A DNA stretch of 64,000 nucleotides from NCBI RefSeq assembly GCF_021347895.1, contig NC_067122.1:13691983-13755982 (forward strand). Reading direction: 5' to 3'. The notes under the pieces are model-generated. The model saw nothing but the letters and a program-made list of their open reading frames with translations, ran no database searches and had not been told where the DNA came from. A program made the translations under genes and the position numbers. Source of the stretch: Acanthochromis polyacanthus. Its lineage: Eukaryota > Chordata > Actinopteri > Pomacentridae. Shown one piece after another: positions 36,661 to 49,478 of this stretch (positions are counted from its first letter, which is position 1; each line of letters begins with the position of its first letter).

Positions 36661-36869
36661 ACTCCAAGGTACATTATTTCTCCTCTTTCTTATTTAACAT
36701 AAAGAAGTGTGAGTCAAGTGTGGATTTATTTCATGTCAACAGTGTTAATACAATATCTTTATAAATAACTTTCAATTTTACTCAATTGAATATATAATAT
36801 GTAGAAGAATCTTTCTCTAAAAATGCCATGTGGTGTTTCGTTATAGACGGCCATGTTGATTTTAGGCCT

Positions 36870-37770
36870 GAAAACAGGAAAAATGTCAACTATGTCACCA
36901 AAAAAAAAAAAAACAGTCCCACAACTATATATTGACCAAATTACTGCTTTGCACACTTTTGGCATTCTCTGGATGAGCTTCATGAGGCAGTCACCTAAAA
37001 AGGTTTTCACTTCACAGGTGTGCCTTGTCAAGGTTTATTTGTGGAATTTTTTTGCCTTCTTAATGGGGTTGAGATCATCAATTGTGTTGTGCAGAAGTCA
37101 GGTTGGTACACAGTTGACAGCTCTATTTGACAACTGTTAGAGTCCATATTATGGCAAGAACCGATCAGCTAAGTAAAAAGAAACAGCAGTCCATCATTAC
37201 CTTAAGAATTGAAGGTCAGTCAGTCTGGAAAATTACAAAAACTTTGAATTTATCCCCAAGTGCAGTTGCAAAACCCATCAAGCGCTACAATGAAACTGGC
37301 TCACATGAGGACTGCCCCAGGAAAGGAAGACCAAGAGTCACCTCTGCTGCTGAGCATAAATTTTTCCGAGTCACCATCCTCAGAAATCGCATGTTAACAG
37401 CACCTCAGATTAGAGCCCAGATAAATGCCACACAGAGTTCTAGTAGCGGACACACCTCTACATCAACTGTTTAGAGGAGACTGCACCAATCAGGCCTTTA
37501 TGGTCAAATAGCTGCCAAGAAGCCATGATTGAGGAAAAGCAACAAGCAGAAGAGATTTGTTTGGGCCAAGAAACACAAGGAATGGACATTAGACCAGTGA
37601 AAATCTGTGCTTTGGCCTGATGAGTCCAAATTTGAGATGTTTGGTTCCACCCACAGTGTCTTTGTGCAACGCAGAAAAGGAGAACGGACGGTCTCGACAT
37701 GCATGGAGGAGGAGGTGTGATGGTGTGGGGGTGCTTTGTTGGTGACGCCGTTGTCGACCGTATCTTGCAA
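36870..37770 (+). mobile_element. Tc1-like DNA transposon, 3'-truncated
   Basis: The element has a 5' untranslated part (about 36929-37150) and a transposase start at 37151. It loses its 3' half near 37770, so the right terminal repeat is absent. On the minus strand the untranslated part encodes a peptide resembling the transposase C-terminus (MKLIQRMPKVCKAVI, near 36940-36990), which means the element had long internal inverted repeats. The left border is approximate. Confidence 0.85.
37151..37770 (+). pseudogene. Tc1-like transposase, broken and truncated
   Basis: The start is the ATG at 37151 (MARTDQLSKKKQQSI), which fits family N-termini better than the in-frame ATG at 37127. The N-terminal paired-type helix-turn-helix is visible (LRIEGQSVWKITKTLNLSPS, then AVAKPIKRYNETGS), followed by the GRPR-type linker CPRKGRPRV. 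An in-frame TAG at 37472-37474 ends the frame after STSTV. Beyond it, homology continues in shifted frames: LHQSGLYGQIAAKK, KRFVWAKKHKEWTLDQ, and VLWPDESKFEMFGS with the first catalytic Asp. The GGGVMVWG-type region follows at about 37705-37735. The second Asp and the Glu of the DDE triad are missing through truncation. It is non-functional. Confidence 0.88.
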
Positions 37771-38049
37771 TTATTACCTTTATATGAGTCATTATTTTAA
37801 CATTTTAAACCTTAAAGCTCTGCAAAACAAGTGCAAAGCCAGATCTGAATGGCATCGTGAACTCCCCCCGCCCCCAAAAAGAAAAATAAAATTTCAAAAG
37901 CTTTTGCCAGTGTAAAAGATGAGAACTGTTCCAAGAGAGAAATAACTGATAATGTGGTGAACATGGTGAAGACTGCTGCCTCAAACAAATGGACCAGGCA
38001 GCGGAGCTTTGGCCACAGAGAGCATCTTGCGGTGGGTAAATTATACCCA
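37771..38049. other. Unassigned sequence
   Basis: Nothing was recognised. A C-rich then A-rich string (CCCCCCGCCCCCAAAAAG) lies near 37864. Confidence 0.5.
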
Positions 38050-38069
38050 TGCTATATTTACTAAGCTGT

Positions 38070-38460
38070 TTTCTTATCGCAATATATATTGCAGAAAAAA
38101 ATAGATATTGCAAAGTCAGCTTTTTCTCCCAATATCCTGCAGCCCCACTGTTCAACTTTATGGCCATTCTGAAGGCTGGAGTTTGTGATGGTGTTGAGTT
38201 GTACTGCATTAATATTTTGCCTACCTCGTTTATAACAGCGAGGGCAGACTAAACGTGGTAGAGCCCTCACAGCAATACAATTCCAAACCTGAAATTATAG
38301 CCACCAAAATGACTATAAAATTGAAAGTAAATCTTTTTCAAAGCATTTAAAAAACATTATTAACTTAATAAAGGTAGGATTCATTACAGGCATGTTGAGA
38401 TTGAATCAGTTCTAGCAATTGTAGGTGCACCTAATAAATGGGCAATTAAGAGCATGTTTT
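38070..38460. mobile_element. Possible hAT/Tc1-like repeat fragments
   Basis: TTATCGCAATATATATTGCA at 38073 and AATATCCTGCAGCCCCAC near 38131 resemble an abundant fish MITE end (ATCGCAATAT...GCAGCCC). AGGTGCACCTAATAAATGGG at 38422 resembles another dispersed fish repeat end. Borders are not definable by eye. Confidence 0.4.
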
Positions 38461-40199
38461 ATCAGTATAATGGGATTTTAATCATTTTAACTGCAAGATC
38501 AGGTCACAGTTGGTAAAGTGCTAATTTCAAAGGAATATTACACCTCCACATGTAGTGTGCCACACCCAAAAGAGCGGTTGCATACTACAGTAAAAACATA
38601 GCATTGCAAAGAGCAAGGATTTTACATACAAGGATACATCTATTTATAAATCAGTTTATGTCAGTGATTGTAAATAATTCTGAATTGTTTATGTGGTTGT
38701 TCAAAGGAATGTGAGCACACAAACATAATGTCAAGCGTTTGTCTGAAGTTGTCCGAGGTTTCTCTCACCATTTGTAAAAGTCACACTTGCATATAGACCT
38801 CACTGTGCCAAGACAAAAAGCACATGTTTCCACAGAGGGAGTGCTGTTGAGCACATACCCCTCTGTAGTGCAGCAGTGAGGCTGCAGTGTATAAATGCCC
38901 CTGTGCCAGAGCCATATAAAATGGATGACACAGGCCTGGGCTAAGAGGCTTTGCCAAAGCTGTGGCTTACCAGTCTCACAGGTGTTAATGTGCGCTCTGT
39001 CTGCCACCCTCACTGAGAAGATTGGGCACCTCAGTCACTTTCAACAACCCAGTGGCTGGCACAAAAGTTACCACCTCCAGCCCATTCAGCCATTTTTCCC
39101 AGGTTTTTGGTGATGTGAGAGAGATATCCCATTCTCAATGACAGACATGGCAGGAAAGGCTGGTGGCAATCATCCCCGTGCCATGCTGAGCGAGTTTGAT
39201 ACCATGCAACGAGTGAGTAGAGTAATTCGTTGTGTGTTCTTTAGTTTTTTGTTTTGTTTTTTAATAGTAGCACTAACTGTGAAGCAAACAGAGGAGGGGA
39301 TGGGAGAGATTTGTTCCTGTGCCCATGGTAACAGTAAAATGAATGATTCCTTGGAGATGGTTTTTAACAAAGCAGAGAGGCGCTGGGAGGATTTATGGTC
39401 ACTGTTGGTTCTGTTGAGTTTTTGATTGGGGCCTTAAAAGAAATCCAAACATACAATCCTTATTTTTCTCCAGTCATACACTACATTTCCTCTTCCCAAA
39501 GTGCTCGAAACCTCAGGACAGCCTGAGATTATTAGTATTTCCCTTTTATTGGTCCCTGAAATACCTTTATCGAACAACTGCACATCTTTGACCGGGTCCT
39601 TCTCAGGTACCACCATCATCTCATGTCCTTTCTCTCGCTCTCTCTCTCTCTCTCTGTGAGGGTAGATATTGCTTGCAGGTTTGTTCTTTATTACAAGAAC
39701 ATACTTGTAAACACAATTCACAAAGTTAGGATCCTATGGGCCAAGCCTCACTCTTTTGCACATAATGCGTGATTTTTAGGGAAAGTAAAAGGCCCTGGTC
39801 GAGTGTAGAAGCGGCACACGATAAAAGGCTTTTTCAGGACAATAAAGCAGCAGGAAATATAGTTTTATCTTTTTTATTTAAAGAAACATTTTCACGTCAA
39901 GGCTCACACTGTTATAGACTCGAAAGCAGCTTTCCTTTTTCTGAAACCATCAGCTGAGGGAATTGCATCACGCTTACATCATGCCAAGCTACGAACTGAC
40001 CGTCCAGTATTGTATATTATTCTATTAATTGCAATATTTTGAGAAAATGAAGCAAAAGTCAGGGGATCATTTTCACATCATGCTCAACATTTGTTTTCTT
40101 ATAAGCAATTTAAGAATACATAAATGTAAATGTGCATTTTACTCTTATATACTGTGTGTGTATGCATGAACTTGCTCATATGCAGACACACAGGACTTT
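38461..40199. other. Unassigned unique sequence
   Basis: A CT-rich microsatellite lies at about 39630-39656. A frame starting ATG at 39138 reads 25 codons to a donor-like GTGAGT (39213); it is discussed as a weak candidate. No gene is supported. Confidence 0.5.
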
Positions 40200-40520
40200 T
40201 AAACGTTAGAGTGCTTATTTAAATGCCGTTGAGTCTCTCACTGCTGCCTATGGATACTGAGCTTTAAGTGGGGAAGAGTGAAATCCCTCCTGTGTCTTAG
40301 TGGAAACGTGGGCCTGAGCAGACTGGGTTTCAGCTCAATCGAAGCTGTAATTAGTTGTAATTTACGGGGCAACTCCTCCCCAGCGATCCCGCTGTGCAGA
40401 ATCCCCTGGCCACTTGGAAAGATCATGTTTTCTTGCACAGTGCATGGCACTCAAATGAACCACAACACTGCCATAATGGCTTGCTCCCCACTGATTTGCC
40501 CACCTTGTGTAAGGTAGCTG
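40200..40520. other. Candidate conserved non-coding block
   Basis: A repeat-free stretch with cores such as GCTGTAATTAGTTGTAATTT near 40343. Open frames cross it on both strands, which is more typical of unique non-coding sequence than of one exon. This is inference only. Confidence 0.25.
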
Positions 40521-41874
40521 AAAGTCACTTCCTGTGATGCTCAGTGGAGCGTACACGCTGCTATTTCCATCTATTAAGATGTGAAGGAGCAAGGGTGCCC
40601 AAAGCCACCATTCACACATCAATAATAGAAGCAATTGGAATAACTGGCAAAGTTGGTGGTAATGTGAAGATGTTACTACTTGATGTGTCTGCACCATCAG
40701 CGGCTGCAACTGACAATGTGTTTTTAGATCTAATGATGCATTTGCATGTAATCCTGCGTGCTTGTTATTGTTCTGAAATCAGTCCAGATGCAATTTGAGT
40801 GCATCAATTTAGAGTCCACTGTTACTCAAGCAACTAATGGACTCTCAGGCAAAATGAAAATTGCTTTCTAACGATCTGACTAAGCTTGATGGGTGAATCT
40901 AAATTGATTAGTGTGCTAACATGAATGTAATATGGAATTAGCCTTTGAGAAGTGATCACATATTTCTGGTACTTGCTGACCTTATTACATTCAGGTATTC
41001 TAGCTATTGCTTTGTACTGTGTGCACTCCAAACCTTTTTTTTAAATCTTCCTCCCATTGTGTTGATTAGAAAATGCATTGATGTTCTCGTAAATACTTGT
41101 TGTCATGGCTGTAGTGATCTAAAAGTAGTACAAATAGGAGGTGTATGAGTGTCTCTGTGGGTGTTTCTGTGGCAAATGTACCTCACCAATCTTTCCCTTG
41201 CTGTACAGCATTAAGTATGAGAAAGAAAAAGTAGAAACCTTTTTTAATGGACGTAAAATTTATCGTACTGCAGCTGATGTTATATGCAACTGACATGTAC
41301 TGGTTCAGTATGGCTGTGATTAATCAAATAAAGGTGATTAACTGACATGATGACTTTCTCACCCATTCCAATTTGACTCATGGCCTTACATTCGATAAAT
41401 TAATTCCTTCATGCGGGCAGTCAGCCTACCCTTCATGGTCTGGAGCTGCTTTATCTTCAAAGATGGATCCAAGCGTACCTTACTAATATCTAAGAACAGC
41501 TGAGTATCAGCTACAAACCAGTTCCATAATTCAGATTTTAAATAAATCATAAAGAAATGTTACTCTTGATTCTGTTTACAGGTTCAAGAAACCTTAAATG
41601 AGACCAGCCTCGCTATGGTTACAGCTACTGTATCTAGTTCTGTTTCTACTGGTAACATGTTTCTATGATAGGAGACTTTCTGTTCTGTGAAGAATGCAGG
41701 AGGAAATTTTAGTAACATCATATGAAGAGAGACACTTTTCACCTCTGTGACAGTTAATACATTACATGCACTTTCAGGAATGATTATACTTTTCTCAGCA
41801 TGTTACAGCTAACCGTAGCAACTTTACTGCTTTTTATAGCAACACTTTACTCAGACTGTGGCAGTGTGCTCTTA
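40521..41874. other. Unassigned unique sequence
   Basis: No gene, RNA or element was recognised. Confidence 0.5.
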
Positions 41875-42140
41875 CTTTGTCACACACCAGGAGAAGCTCA
41901 TTTTCCACAACAAACCCTCTAGCCTACATCACCACCTTCTTTAATGGTAATGTGTAGTTAGACTGTGTGTGTGCTAATCTCACTTTTTTTTAAAAATACA
42001 GGAACTATATACTCCAATCCTTTATTGTAGTAAAAGCACTAATACCACATTGTAAAAGTCCAGCATTAAAATGACTAAATCAGAAAAATGTACTATGGTA
42101 TTAAAAATATAAGTAGTCAATGCAGAAACATGTCGCCTAT
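41875..42140 (+). repeat. Old dispersed repeat, copy 2
   Basis: This copy aligns with both halves of copy 1 (21440-21577 and 22323-22500), and here the 743-bp DNA transposon is absent. It therefore acts as an empty-site reference for that insertion. Confidence 0.65.
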
Positions 42141-44820
42141 GACTGCTATACTATGAAACAAAACATTATAGCATTATATTATTAAAACTCAAGCATACAT
42201 GCAAAAGCAGTATTTTTTTTTTTATTGTAGGAACAATTTCTTGCCTCTGAAAGAATTGAAGAGTGTTAAAATAGGAACAGTAACTCTAGTCATATGTATT
42301 TGTTAAAAATCATGAGGATAATGCATTACAATTATGCATAGAAATGCTGTTAGCATAAAAACTATAACTTTTGTAAGCACATAAAAAAAGTGTAATATTG
42401 ACACCATGCCTCCCAAAAAATTATGTTCCTATACAGCTAAATCCGAATTGCATTTTGAAGGAAGCATATTTTCTGGCAGATTATGTTGGTTTGTAATGCA
42501 GTATGAGCATATTTTGATCAGCGTATCTTTGCTCTTTATTGTGTTACTTTACTGTCACCCCCTTTTTTGGAAACCTAGAAGACAAAGAAGTTTCGTAATG
42601 TTTAAAAGAGTCATATTTTTAGCCAAACCGAGAGAAAACTTAGCATATAGTACTGGTGTCTCAACCTAACCAAACAGTAAGCAAAACCAAGTTAAAATAA
42701 GCAAATTTTTGTTTCCTAACCCTGGTCTCCTAATTGAAAAACTCTAAGGTTGACTTATTCCTCAAACCTCCTAGCATGAATGTTTTCAAACTGGAATCCT
42801 TTCTTTACGATGTCACAGTCATACTTTTCAAGAATAAAATATGTCTGTTAAAAAAGAAAAGAATTTTTTTTTCAAAATTTAAACAAGATTGCACTTTAGC
42901 TGTATAGGAACATATTTAGTCAATAGGTTTGAGTGTTGTGGCCTCCAAAGCAAGCGGAAATTATTTTCACGCAGTCAATGGGCTTGTTTTGAAATTAGCT
43001 TGCAGAGATGTGACTCCCACTCAAGTTTAGCCGTCTATCACAGTGAATGTTTTATTCCATTGTCGTCCTGTGGCCTCTTGAAAACTCCACTTGTTGCTAT
43101 TCAAGGACACATTGAAAGATATTGTAATACTAGCAGCAATAATGGTAGCGATACTTGAACTTATTACGATAAAGCATGTGTTCAACAAGAGCAAATCTTT
43201 TCACTACAATTACTGTGCCCCCACACGGCTGCAAAGACTAAATTCTTTCTTTTATTGTCTACTTTTAATACAACATATGCTAAGCTATGATTTAGTAAAT
43301 TAAGTAAATGTATGTGGTAGATGATAAAGCAAATAATATCCTTACAAAATGTTTGCGATAAAAATGAACTGCTACCTTAAATGACAACACCAGACAACAT
43401 TTCATTTTGAAATAAACAGAAGGTACAAAAGTTCACATTTTTCAAATCAATGTTTATTCTACCATTAACTCTTTTTTTTTTTTGCAAACTTTTAATTCCA
43501 AGTTTATCTGACCATTAAACAACTTCCAGATCCCCTATCTGGACTCCTGTCACCTTAGTTTGTCATCCAGTCATTTGGCTGGTGATACTGTCCAGATGGT
43601 TTGTCCCTTGCTGCCACCAAAAAGGGAGAGGACACGAAAAAGGTATGGAGCATGTGAACGAAGGCAGGAAAGGCACAACATCGGCTGCAATATGTTTGAT
43701 CCAGATGTTACACAAGCTTCTCTGACTTGTATGACGGACTGAGAGACACTTGAATACTAGAATAAAGCTGGCAGCTGGAGCAGAGCACAACAAGCACTCG
43801 TCACCCCACCCCACATCCTCTTCACCTCCGCCTGCTCATCCTCCACTCTGCTCTCACCCTTTACAGCAGCTCACCTCTGCGAGAATGAATAATGAATGTG
43901 ACTAGACGCATGGGTCAGAGGTGACGTGTCTGTGAGGGAGCAAATTCCTCCTTGATTAGTACATAAAAAGCCAGGCCCATCTGCCTCTTCTCTGGGATTT
44001 GACAGGGGTCTGGCTAAGAATGCCAGGAGCCTGGGGACAGCCAGGCAGAGACGAGCCCTGGGCGTCAGGAGGGGGGCGTCAGTCCTCTGTACCAGGCAAG
44101 GAGAGACCCACAAGGGAACTTACTTTATCATCACCTCACATCATGCAGACTCTGCAGCATTGCAATGTGCAAAGCTTCAACTTGCCTTTAGGCATGTTAG
44201 TCTTAGTGCAGTGTATACAAATCAGGCTATCAACCATTAAATGGCAAGAACAGCACTAACTGTGTTGTTTAAACTCATAAAACTTGAAAGTAATGGGAAT
44301 TGTTTTAGGCACAGTACAGGAATACATCTCCTTTATGAGGTAGGCATTAATATTTGAACACAGATGTATAATATTTCCATTCTTCAAGGACAGATTTAAA
44401 ATATTATATAATATTTATATATAATATTCCTCTTCCATTGTTTAATTGCAGTAAGCACAGAGTATAGTACTTGCTTGGAGTCACCTCCCTGTTCCAACTG
44501 CAGGCCTAGAAGTACCTTTCGTCGCTTTTGACCTAAGCAGTTTAGTTTATACAGGCCAAAAAGATAGCTGACCACAGGCTGCCTCTTGTACGGGTTGTTT
44601 TTTCAAACTCACACAGGGTTTTTAAGAAAGTTCAAGGCCATCCGCAACACCACCATGAATCCTCTGAACTCACTGACCTACCATGGGGGGCATCATTGAT
44701 TTTATTAGTCTTTATAGAGGGATTAACAGTGGGAGCTCCTCTGTAGAGTTGTCCACTCATTTACACAGACAGTCTGGGGCACAGGGAGGTAAATTACCAT
44801 ACCATCTCCCATAGTAACAA

Positions 44821-44822
<2 letters not shown>
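42141..44822. other. Unassigned unique sequence
   Basis: No gene was recognised. There are short A or T runs at 42214, 42861 and 43472. An AT-rich inverted stretch (ATATTATATAATATTTATAT) lies near 44401. Confidence 0.5.

Positions 44823-44872
<50 letters not shown>
44823..44872. repeat. (AT)25 microsatellite
   Basis: An uninterrupted AT run, directly followed by a GA run. It is self-complementary and can extrude a cruciform. Confidence 0.97.
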
Positions 44873-44874
<2 letters not shown>

Positions 44875-44905
44875 AGAGCGAGAGAGAGAGAGAGAGAGAG
44901 AGAGG
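44873..44905. repeat. (GA)n microsatellite
   Basis: GGAGAGCG is followed by an uninterrupted AG run at 44881-44904. Together with the AT run it forms a compound microsatellite. Confidence 0.97.
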
Positions 44906-44979
44906 GACAGAGATATGCCCTAAACTGGGCAGAGATAAGCAAATGCGTAGGGAGAGGAAAACATGGACCTAGTTCACCT

Positions 44980-45330
44980 GTAGTAGAGAGGAAGAACATA
45001 CCCTTTGGCAGTGGCTATAATTAATATGCTAAATTGAATTGCAATAATCGACTAGGGGACTAGCCTTGTGCTCTAGAGGTAGGATGATTAAAATGTTAGG
45101 CTCCAGTGAAGGGGTGATTGGGACCCTGGTGAATTAAGGATTGGATTTGATGGGAGACAATGCGGCTTCTATTTTTCATTAATTAGCCTCAGATCCATAA
45201 AACCCGTGAAAGACTTCAATTGTGTATTACTCCAGCCTCTCAATTACATCCATTCATTAGCTCTGAATGGCTTCCACCAAGCATTATAGCACATGCATAT
45301 GAGAATAAAAGAGTGAATGAAAGACAGAGT
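44980..45330. other. Candidate conserved non-coding block
   Basis: A repeat-free AT-rich stretch with several ATTA/TAAT cores (TTCATTAATTAGCC near 45176, CAATTACATCC near 45241, ATTCATTAGC near 45252). This is inference only. Confidence 0.25.
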
Positions 45331-46172
45331 AGACTACCCTAATGCCACTGCCTCTCATTATTCTATGGGGGGAGTTTATAAAAAATGTCCAGGTCCTTTG
45401 TCAAATGTCAAAGGATGGATGTTACATGGCCAACATCCAACACAATGCACATTTGTGCGAGATGTCAAGCCATAATAAGTTTCTATTTAAAACCCTCTGC
45501 GATCACATCCACACAAGGAAATTGTGCCCTCACAGGCATTTATCAATATCAGCTTTTGAAGTTGCAACCGCCAATTTTCAATGATTTTGTATCGTTTCCA
45601 TGAGGCATTCGATCTGCCAATGAGTGGTTTCTTTCAACACATATCCAGAGCAAGCTTTAATAACTCAGTGATCATGTAACAATAAATGGAGTGCAATTGC
45701 CCGTACAGAAGATCACAAAGGTTCCCTCATTGAATTTAGTTATTCTTTTTTTTTTAAATTATCACCAGAATTGTATTTTTAGTCCAGCCGCAAAACAAAA
45801 AAGTCCTAAATCACTAAGCTTCTGGGATTTCAAACACTGTTCATGCAGATTGCATACACAAGGAGTTTTTAAACTAAAACCCAGAGTGTATCGAGTCTTG
45901 TTGTACCTGTCTGTAGATGTAACTCTCTATAGGCAACCAACACAATCTGTGATTAAAATCTCCTTTGGCATTTCTTTGTTGTTTGGTGTCTTTGCATTAT
46001 TCTGACTCAGTGCTGTTTTGTTTTCCTCCCAGAGTCAAAAAGTCAAGCCTGAGGATTTGCTACATTTTGTTTTGATGTGTACATTTCCTTAAGAAGATTA
46101 TATTAAAAAAAAACCTAAATGTTGTCATATATCCTGTTTGCAGTCTTGTGCAGTCTTTGTGTCTCAGTGCGC

Positions 46173-46174
<2 letters not shown>
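45331..46174. other. Unassigned unique sequence
   Basis: No gene or element was recognised. Confidence 0.5.
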
Positions 46175-46227
<53 letters not shown>

Positions 46228-46252
46228 TGTGTCTGTGTGTCTGTGTCTGTGT
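46175..46252. repeat. (GT)n compound microsatellite
   Basis: A perfect run of 26 GT units (46175-46226) is followed by a CTGTGT-type imperfect extension. Confidence 0.97.
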
Positions 46253-47989
46253 GCCAGTGGGTGCATACGTATACCCAGATAGAGAGAGGTGTAGTGACAG
46301 CATAAGAAAGGTGCATGGTTGTGTAATGAAACCCATAATTACAGGGTGAGAGACGGGTATTGTTCATGCGATTGACAAGTCCCTTTCTGTCACGAGTGCA
46401 GCTTTCTGTCAAAGACCTGTTTTTCTCTGTCTTTTTTTTCTCTCTCCCCCACTCCCAGAAGGCCGTGCACCTTCTGCTGCTGCATAAGAACACAAAGGCA
46501 TCACTCTCCTGGATAAGGATTGTGCCTGGCGATAATGCATGATTTGCATTTAATTCTTGGATATGACAGGCTCCCTTACAGTACTGTAGAGCCCGAGGCC
46601 TAATTTACATTGTGTCCTTATCTGGTGCCACCGTGCTTTGTTAAGGGACAAACACTGGGGGCATATGACATTCATCTGCATGATGTGGTAGTGATATGGT
46701 TAGTCAGTGTACATGTGTATGATGACAATAAAAACAGGCAGCTGCAGTGTTGGGGATATTGTAGTAAAAGGTGCACCTGTGTACACCTGGTTTGAATGAA
46801 GCCATGCCTCTGTGGACGCTTTTCTTTTACTCCTGTTTGTTTACATCTGAGCAGACAGAAGTAAAAAAGTGAAGACTTGCTTCTTCTTCCCCCTGAAAAA
46901 GATGAAAATGTGTTCAAAATGTCAGAGCTATTTCCTCATTCATTTTTCTCAAGAACAGTCTGCATGTTAGGTGTCATTCAAGGCATCTTCGAGTATGTGT
47001 TTTCACACCTGTGTCTTCACACGCTCTTCACCTTCTTTCCATATTTGTGGGAAAAAAAACATCTTGTACTGTGAACACAATATTGTTCAAACTGGCTTGT
47101 TGTCCTCTAGTAAAGCCCCTTCAGACAGTGTAAGCAATTTTAGTGAACACAGCTTTTCCCCTGACTAGTCTTCCAGAACAGAAGTTCCAGACAGGAGAAT
47201 CTAGAATGTCACATATCAGGTCAGTGCGTCCGGGTGTGTGATTCCTCAGATATTACACATTTTTTAATTCCTCCTTACATGCCACTGGAGAATAGTAGGA
47301 GCAATGGCTGCCTATAATTGAGCCATATTGTTGCTGAGCTTAGGATTCTTCGGGGACATGGAGAGAAGATGGAGGAAAACACAAGCCTGACCCTGGAGAC
47401 GGAGAAGCACAATCTGCTGTACATACCTCAAGCTCATACCCTCCCTTCGCCCATATCAATGAACATCCTCATTCTCCCAGCCTCCTGCTCTGGTCATTTT
47501 CTCGTCTCTGTCTGACTGTGGTGCGCATAGACAGTGCGAACTCTTTGTAAAATACGGCAGACCTGGCCCAGTACCAACGCTGCTCTCCGACGAGTGATTA
47601 AAAACGTATATCGGTATTCCCAATGTGACACTGCCAGGCAGCCTATGGGATATGTGTTCACACTCAATTGCAGGGCCTCATCTGCCACCTGCACCTTTTA
47701 TAAAATGAATTTGTCACATATTTGAGGCCAGGAAACTGCCCGGCTGAGTGCCACCTCTATTTGAGCTGAGCGGTTTGAACACTATCAGAGGGGATGTGTC
47801 AAAAATGGCACAATTTGAATTGTACTGCTTCACCATGTGCTATTGCTTGTTTTTTGTGACAAGAAGACAGGCCCTCAAGCAAAGATATATACTTCTTCTC
47901 TTTTTTTTTATTTCGCAAGTGTTTCTATGGCGATTCCTTTCACACCAGAGATGATTGGAAGTGTTAACCATGTTTCCTGTGTATGGCAC
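46253..47989. other. Unassigned unique sequence
   Basis: No gene was recognised. GATAATGCATGATTTGCATT near 46530 contains an octamer-like ATTTGCAT. The open frames have no domain features. Confidence 0.5.
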
Positions 47990-48330
47990 GTCCCTTTGTC
48001 ATGTCCTCCTGTCAGAGGAACGTTATAGCAAATTAATTCCCCCAGGATCTGAAGCCAGTTCTCCGTTAAATTCACTCTTCCCCTCCTTACTACAGTTTTA
48101 AAACCAGAATATCTTAAGTCAAAAGAGAAGTGGAATGCCCATTAAAACTGAAATCCTGCACAAGAGTTTGGATTGAGTTTGGTGGTGGCAAATGCTTTGA
48201 TGCAACAGGAATTCCCAAAGGAATCACAATTTGCCGCAGCATTCCCTGGCCCTTCACAGTTTAATAACTCAATAGATTACTTGCCGCACTTTCCAAGGAC
48301 ATTAAACTAAGTTCTCCCTAGGATCGATGG
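47990..48330. other. Candidate conserved non-coding block
   Basis: A repeat-free stretch with the texture of a vertebrate conserved non-coding element (for example ATTAATTCCCCCAGGATCTG near 48032). This is inference only. Confidence 0.25.
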
Positions 48331-49478
48331 GAAAGGGCTTTTTGGATATCAACACTGCTCGATACTGCACACTTCATTTCCCACAACACACAGGCCCTTA
48401 CATTTAATTATACCTCATGGAATGGTTTTAATTCCAACTTTGTACAGTTACATAAAGTAGCTGTCAATGAGAAGAAGACAGAAGCACATCACTGTAAATA
48501 AGAAATGTCCATTTCCTGAAATAAGAAAGAGTAACACTAGAAGGGCAGCTTAGAAAACTCAGTAGCACAATCCAAGGTTAAAGCTTATATCTGGCAACTG
48601 ACTCAAAGATTAAAAGTCTTAATAGAAGACTTGCTTAAGTGGAGAGTTTGAGAAGTGGGCACTTGTATTTCAGACAGGTAGTAGGTAGAGAGAAGTTATT
48701 GGTGCCCACTTGCTTTGTCAAAGGCAAGAAGGTCTTTGGAAGGTCTTTTTCAAGTGTGACACTCATTGCTGCAGACTATTTACCCATGCTTGTGCTTTTA
48801 TTTATCGCACGGTTCCACACCATGAATTATCTAATGTCTTATGGACTGTAAATTTCCCTAATGCAGTTCTGCGCCCTTCCTCTACACTTCCCTACAAACA
48901 TACACATGTGCGCACACAAACCCGCAGCACAACCAGCCACATACATACACAATCATAACATGACTGAAGTCACCCTTTGTAGGACTACTCTTTCAACTTT
49001 ATGGAGTATTGAAGCAACGAATTGCCCATATTTATTTATTTATTTTTGCTTGGGGTAAGTGATGAAAGCATCTGCCATAAGAACCTCTGGTGTCCTTTTG
49101 AGGCCCTTGTGAAAGCAGTAAAGTGGCTGTCACCAATCAATCAGCGAGAGTACCACAATCTTGTTTACTAGCGCAGCTCATTAAGCAATGTAGCAGAACA
49201 TGCTAACTTAATTTAAAGTGAGATTTATTGTGGCCGGGCCAGGAGAGAACCATTGTCCCGCAGCTCAACTCTGCCATGGTGGATCTGGGTTGCTAAATTA
49301 CAACTAAGAGCTGCTGATAAATTGTCCTTGTTTTTGTCTAACCTACTTACTGGCTTACAGATAGACAATAATGAAGAATCATTTGAAGCTGAAGTGGAAC
49401 ACACTGAAGTGCTATCATGCTATCCAGCCCTACTGCTGGGCAAAAAAAAAAAAAAGTAACATAAAGTAAAAAGACATG

